Assembly (NCBI RefSeq): GCF_014694315.1
Contig: NZ_JAAOXD010000002.1
Coordinates: 62,001 to 126,000 of the forward strand
Direction of reading: 5' to 3'
Source: Arthrobacter ipis
Lineage (GTDB): Bacteria > Actinomycetota > Actinomycetes > Actinomycetales > Micrococcaceae
DNA length: 64,000 nucleotides
The notes below the pieces were generated by a model that was given only the letters and a program-made list of their open reading frames with translations, was not told the DNA's origin and searched no databases. Below are positions 60,711 through 64,000 of the stretch, piece after piece. The position numbers and the translations under genes were made by a program. Each line of letters opens with the position of its first letter. Position 1 is the stretch's first letter.

Positions 60711-62378
60711 TTGGCATCGACGCAATCGCCGGCGCCGTCCGGGCCCCGCATTCCGCAACTACGAAGTGGCCTGGATATAACGGCCTCGGGACAAGACTGG
60801 ACTGTATCCGATGCCGGGGGGCGGATTTTTCGAGTTTCCGCAGACGTTGCCGCGCTCCTGAAATCCGTCGACGGCGTCCGGACACCCCCGGAACTGGCAG
60901 GACACCTGCTTCGGCAGACAGGGCGGCAATGGACGTCCGAAGCAGTTGCCCAGGCACTCGAGGCGTTCTCCGCCAAAGGCTGGATCGAAGACGGCACCAC
61001 ACAACTCGGGAAACCACGGCGGATCCGCTTTGTCCCACCCTTGACGCTCCAGATCGCATTCTTCAGCCCCGCACCGTTCCTAAGCCGTATCAAGCCATCA
61101 CTCGACAAGCTAATCGGGACGAGGATGGTCGTCATCTACGCCCTGATCATGTTTGCGGGTGCGGTGGTGCTGGCCGCCTCCTCGCGAGACGTCTGGCACG
61201 CCCTGACCACACCGCTGCCACTGTCCACCTACCTTGCAGTCATCGTGGCCGTGATGCTCTCAACGATGCTGCACGAGATGGGACATGGGGCAGCCCTGAC
61301 AGCCTTCGGCGGCAAGCCCCGCCAAATAGGTTTCATGCTCTTCTACCTCACCCCGGCGTTTTTCTGTGACGTCTCCGACGGCTGGCGGCTGGATTCGAAG
61401 TGGAAAAGGGTGTCAATCGCGCTGGCAGGCATTGCCACCCAGGGCGTCCTTGCCGGGACGGCGAGTCTTCTATCCCTCGCAGCGGGCTCACCGGAGATCA
61501 GGTCGGGACTCCTCGTCTATGCCGTTCTCGGATACACCTCCGGGATCATCAACCTCGTTCCTTTCGTCAAACTGGACGGGTACATAGCCCTGATGTCATA
61601 CCTGAACGTCAGCCACCTGCGTGACAAATCGCTGCGGGACGCACGCCGCATGATCTCCCGTGGACTTTTCGGCCATGCGACCCCCTATGAACTGCCTCCG
61701 CTTCGACGGTTCAAGGCATACGGGGTGCTGTGCATGCTTTTCCCCGCCTATCTGATCATCGCGGCTTTGTCCCTTTGGCTCGATGTGATCGCCAAGTTCG
61801 GCGGCTGGGGAGCGGTGATAGCCCTCCTCATCGTGGCCCTCGTCCTTGGACGGGCCGTTGCCGGGTACGTCAACGTTGTCAAAGAAGGCTGGGACCGGCA
61901 GCGATCGAAACTGCGAATAGTGACCGTGACTGTTCTGCTGACGGCGGCAACCGCAGTCTCCGCCGCCTACGTGCAGGTACCTGCCACCATCGAGGCCGGC
62001 TTCGTCAACGACGCCTCCGGGCCGGGAGTTGTCTTCGACGACGCAGACTCAGTTCCCGCCCTCCGCGCCGGGCAGGTGGTTGAGATCTACGGCTCCGGCC
62101 TGATCAGCGCCCGTCAGATCGGTACCCTCAGCGTGGAGAACGCCCAGGCCGGCACACGATTGGTGCCCCTGGACGCCATTGCGCCCGTCACCATCGACGG
62201 CGCCCGGCTCAACGCAGTAGTGATCCCCCTTAAAGGCCAGGAGGCCAGCCTCCTACCGTCGTCCGGAACCACGCGCATCCATCTCGGCAACAAGAATCCC
62301 TACCAGTGGTTCAGTGAAAAATACATCCGCCCGGCCATGGCCGCCATCTTGGGAGGGCCCACGACCGGCCAATCCTGA
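60711..62378 (+). CDS. mpaP: Daptide-type intramembrane metalloprotease (M50) with PqqD-like N-terminus
   Basis: 555 residues, TTG start. Residues 20-100 (WTVSDAGGRIFRVSADVAAL, TPPELAGHLLRQTG, VAQALEAFSAKGWIED) look like a PqqD-type winged helix, the fold of RiPP recognition elements. Then polytopic M50 core: HEMGHG (zinc HExxH) near residue 188 and LVPFVKLDGY (third ligand Asp) near 283. A membrane helix near 405 is followed by an extracellular beta-rich tail of about 130 residues. Probably removes the leader at the membrane. Last gene of the operon. Confidence 0.88.
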   Translation: MASTQSPAPSGPRIPQLRSGLDITASGQDWTVSDAGGRIFRVSADVAALLKSVDGVRTPPELAGHLLRQTGRQWTSEAVAQALEAFSAKGWIEDGTTQLGKPRRIRFVPPLTLQIAFFSPAPFLSRIKPSLDKLIGTRMVVIYALIMFAGAVVLAASSRDVWHALTTPLPLSTYLAVIVAVMLSTMLHEMGHGAALTAFGGKPRQIGFMLFYLTPAFFCDVSDGWRLDSKWKRVSIALAGIATQGVLAGTASLLSLAAGSPEIRSGLLVYAVLGYTSGIINLVPFVKLDGYIALMSYLNVSHLRDKSLRDARRMISRGLFGHATPYELPPLRRFKAYGVLCMLFPAYLIIAALSLWLDVIAKFGGWGAVIALLIVALVLGRAVAGYVNVVKEGWDRQRSKLRIVTVTVLLTAATAVSAAYVQVPATIEAGFVNDASGPGVVFDDADSVPALRAGQVVEIYGSGLISARQIGTLSVENAQAGTRLVPLDAIAPVTIDGARLNAVVIPLKGQEASLLPSSGTTRIHLGNKNPYQWFSEKYIRPAMAAILGGPTTGQS

Positions 62379-62453
62379 GTTTGGTTTGGGAAGCCCGTAG
62401 GCCGCCCCGGGAGGGGTCTCGTCAGCGCCCGGCCGCGCGAGTACCTTTGTGCC

Positions 62454-62873
62454 ATGACGGAAGACTTTGACCTATACGCGGACGAGTCGCAGGAAATGGC
62501 CGATGATCCGCGCCGAATCGGGTACTGGTTTTTCAGGGCGCTGCATGACAGGGCAATGAACCTGGACGACCTGCACCTGATCGTCACGCCGGAGTCCCGC
62601 CCGTTGTGGGGAGGCTTCGAAATCGCCGCCGCCCTGCTGGACTCCATGGAGGATCCCGGCATGCTCCCGGAAGCCGTCTACGCCCACGGGGACCTCGAGG
62701 TCTGCTACATGCGAGTTATCCGGGAAGCAAAGGAACATACGTTCATCACACCGGTCACCAACCTGGACGACCCGCTGTTGATCACGCTCGTGTGGCGGCC
62801 CGACCACGGCCGGTGGATGGTCCACGGCTTCGGTGACATGGTGCACCCGGACAGGGTGCCCCGCGGGGCCTAG
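62454..62873 (+). CDS. Hypothetical protein (139 aa)
   Basis: Acidic soluble protein: YADESQEMADDPRRIGYWFF, GGFEIAAALLDSMEDPGM, HTFITPVTNLDDPLLITLVW and WMVHGFGDMVHPDRVPRG. Well-ordered throughout, but no family was recognised. It is 75 bases beyond the protease gene and may be read from its own promoter. It is convergent with the XRE gene, 3 bases apart. Confidence 0.7.
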   Translation: MTEDFDLYADESQEMADDPRRIGYWFFRALHDRAMNLDDLHLIVTPESRPLWGGFEIAAALLDSMEDPGMLPEAVYAHGDLEVCYMRVIREAKEHTFITPVTNLDDPLLITLVWRPDHGRWMVHGFGDMVHPDRVPRGA

Positions 62874-62876
62874 GCC

Positions 62877-63113
62877 TTACGGCTTCTCCATCGAGCCGTC
62901 GGCAGCGTCATCGTCCACCCATTCGAGCAGGTCGCCCGCCTGGCAACCGAGGACCCGGCACATCGCGTCCAGCGTGCTGAAGCGGACCGCCTTGGCCCGG
63001 CCGTTCTTCAGCACCGCCACGTTGGCCGGGGTGATCCCGACCCGCTCGGCGAACTCCCCCACGCTCATCTTGCGTTTGGCCAGCTCCACGTCGATGCGCA
63101 CCACAATGGCCAT
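62877..63113 (-). CDS. XRE-family helix-turn-helix regulator (78 aa, YozG-like)
   Basis: Compact Cro/CI-type HTH: MSVGEFAERVGITPANVAVL, KNGRAKAVRFSTLDAMCRVL, then GCQAGDLLEW. The ATG overlaps the stop of the DUF2975 gene by one base. DUF2975 membrane protein plus YozG-type regulator is a recurrent pair, where the regulator probably controls its own operon. Confidence 0.9.
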   Translation of the reverse strand: MAIVVRIDVELAKRKMSVGEFAERVGITPANVAVLKNGRAKAVRFSTLDAMCRVLGCQAGDLLEWVDDDAADGSMEKP

Positions 63114-63610
63114 CAGATCACCCCTTCCATGTCCGTCCGCAATGACGTCGCCTGCCGCAGCAGGTCCCGCATCACCACGATCAGCAGAACCAGCACCGCA
63201 CCGATCAGCGTGGTGCCGATCAACACTGCCGGCAGCCCGGGATCGCGCAGCTCGGGGGTGAAATAGATGTACGCGACGAGGGAACCGGCCATGGACGCCA
63301 GCACCAGCCACGCCACGACGAATGCCCACATGATCACGTCCACCCACCGCAGCGAGGCCGCCGTGAAGATCCGGTCACGCTGGACCAGGGTCAGCAACCG
63401 CCAGATGCACACGATCACAACCTGCAGGCAGACGGCTTCCAGTTCCCAGAACAGCAGCATCGGCCACCGCCAGGGATCCGCCCCCGGCCCTTCCTCGGCT
63501 GTGGAGAGAAACTGGCCCGGGAACGACATGACCTGAGTCACCAGCAGCCCAAGGAACACCATTACCAGCAGGACCCTGAGCGGAAGGACCAATCGACTAA
63601 CGATAGACAT
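63113..63610 (-). CDS. DUF2975 membrane protein
   Basis: 165 residues, four membrane helices (about 8-30, 52-72, 92-115, 126-148) with the short RDRIFTAASLRWVD block between helices 2 and 3 that typifies DUF2975. Function unknown; forms an operon with the XRE regulator immediately downstream. Confidence 0.9.
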   Translation of the reverse strand: MSIVSRLVLPLRVLLVMVFLGLLVTQVMSFPGQFLSTAEEGPGADPWRWPMLLFWELEAVCLQVVIVCIWRLLTLVQRDRIFTAASLRWVDVIMWAFVVAWLVLASMAGSLVAYIYFTPELRDPGLPAVLIGTTLIGAVLVLLIVVMRDLLRQATSLRTDMEGVI

Positions 63611-63707
63611 GGCCCAATACTCTGATTATTTCTATCGAAAGTCAATATGACGTGCCCTTGTCAGCCGTCCGCGCTCCTGAAGGCCTTCGAAGCTAGACTG
63701 GCAGCCG

Positions 63708-64000
63708 ATGAAGACTGGGGATAATCTTTCAGGCCGATTGAACGCGCCGCTGCTGCACCGGGCAGCCACCTGTTGCCTGCTGCTCGCTGCCGTGACAGCG
63801 TTGGCAAATCTGGGCGGCTTGGTACTGGTAATTGCGAGAGGCGTGCTGCCGGGCTGGGCTGTCAGCGCCATGCTGCTCGTAGCCTCACTGGCCCTGCTCC
63901 TGATCAGCCGCCGCGCGGCTGGAGGAGTGAGCAGGACCCGCCGAAACGCGCTCATTAGTTTGTTGCACCGGCTGGCGGTCTTCGGCGTGGGAGTGAGCAG
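63708..64000 (+). CDS. Membrane protein, partial (runs off window)
   Basis: ATG 63708 opens a frame with no stop to the window end (97 codons). Two hydrophobic helices (CCLLLAAVTALANLGGLVLV and WAVSAMLLVASLALLLI), then a basic loop (RRAAGGVSRTRRNALISLL) and a third helix starting near the edge. No family recognised. Confidence 0.6.
   Translation, partial: MKTGDNLSGRLNAPLLHRAATCCLLLAAVTALANLGGLVLVIARGVLPGWAVSAMLLVASLALLLISRRAAGGVSRTRRNALISLLHRLAVFGVGVS

Overview
The window is high-GC DNA with frequent GTG/TTG starts, short 1-8 base gene overlaps and families typical of soil Actinobacteria (mycothiol-dependent MDMPI-fold enzyme, MmyB-type regulators, PucR, class-E-like LAxTG sorting signal, CYP102 fusion). 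Together these suggest an Arthrobacter/Pseudarthrobacter-like Micrococcaceae chromosome. No rRNA, tRNA, CRISPR array or intact mobile element was seen.

Layout. 1-4.1 kb: potassium uptake, with a KUP/KimA-like APC permease (cut by the window edge) plus a KdpF-like micropeptide, divergent from ktrB-ktrA. 4.1-9.3 kb: small stress and oxidoreductase genes (CsbD, CMD, cupin, MmyB regulator, VOC) and a secreted GH3 protein. 9.4-13.7 kb: NodB-fold amidohydrolase/deacetylase and NCS1 permease, divergent from a PucR regulator. 13.9-20.2 kb: PadR/HAAS pair, MDMPI enzyme, OmpR-type regulator divergent from an Hpt-like protein lacking its histidine, a membrane glycosyltransferase with a tiny LAFTG sorting-signal protein, and a secreted GH16 enzyme. 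20.2-26 kb: degraded stretch with IS110 and IS30 remnants, a deleted old-yellow-enzyme gene and 32-bp-periodic repeats, around an intact SDR/aldo-keto reductase locus. 26-28.2 kb: multicopper oxidase broken by a frameshift in its last copper motif. 28.9-34.6 kb: tctCBA tricarboxylate transporter divergent from tcuA-like dehydrogenase and a GntR regulator, with two copies of a TTTGTATACA operator between them. 36-39.7 kb: creatine use (MFS transporter, creatinase, IclR). 39.7-43.4 kb: XRE/methionine aminopeptidase, fungal-FCY1-like cytosine deaminase, and an M23 peptidase whose Pro-rich tail carries an in-frame stop. 43.8-47.1 kb: self-sufficient P450-reductase fusion (CYP102 type). 47.3-50.1 kb: response regulator, sensor kinase and degenerate kinase-like membrane protein. 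51.3-53.4 kb: ABC-2 exporter.

The most striking region is 54.4-62.4 kb, a one-strand, tightly overlapping cluster that matches the daptide class of ribosomal peptides: RiPP-recognition protein (mpaC-like, frameshifted here), SAM methyltransferase (mpaM), class III aminotransferase (mpaD), Fe-ADH-fold dehydrogenase (mpaB), two precursor peptides of 50 and 56 residues that share an EAPxFW leader block and both end in Leu-Thr, an ABC exporter pair, and an M50 intramembrane protease with a PqqD-like N-terminal domain. By analogy with the described class, the C-terminal Thr would be oxidatively decarboxylated (MpaB with MpaC), transaminated (MpaD) and N,N-dimethylated (MpaM), then the leader cut (MpaP) and the hydrophobic helical peptide exported. 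Unusual points here are the frameshift in mpaC, apparent loss of all four metal ligands in the MpaB homologue, and a strong hairpin separating precursors from transporter genes.
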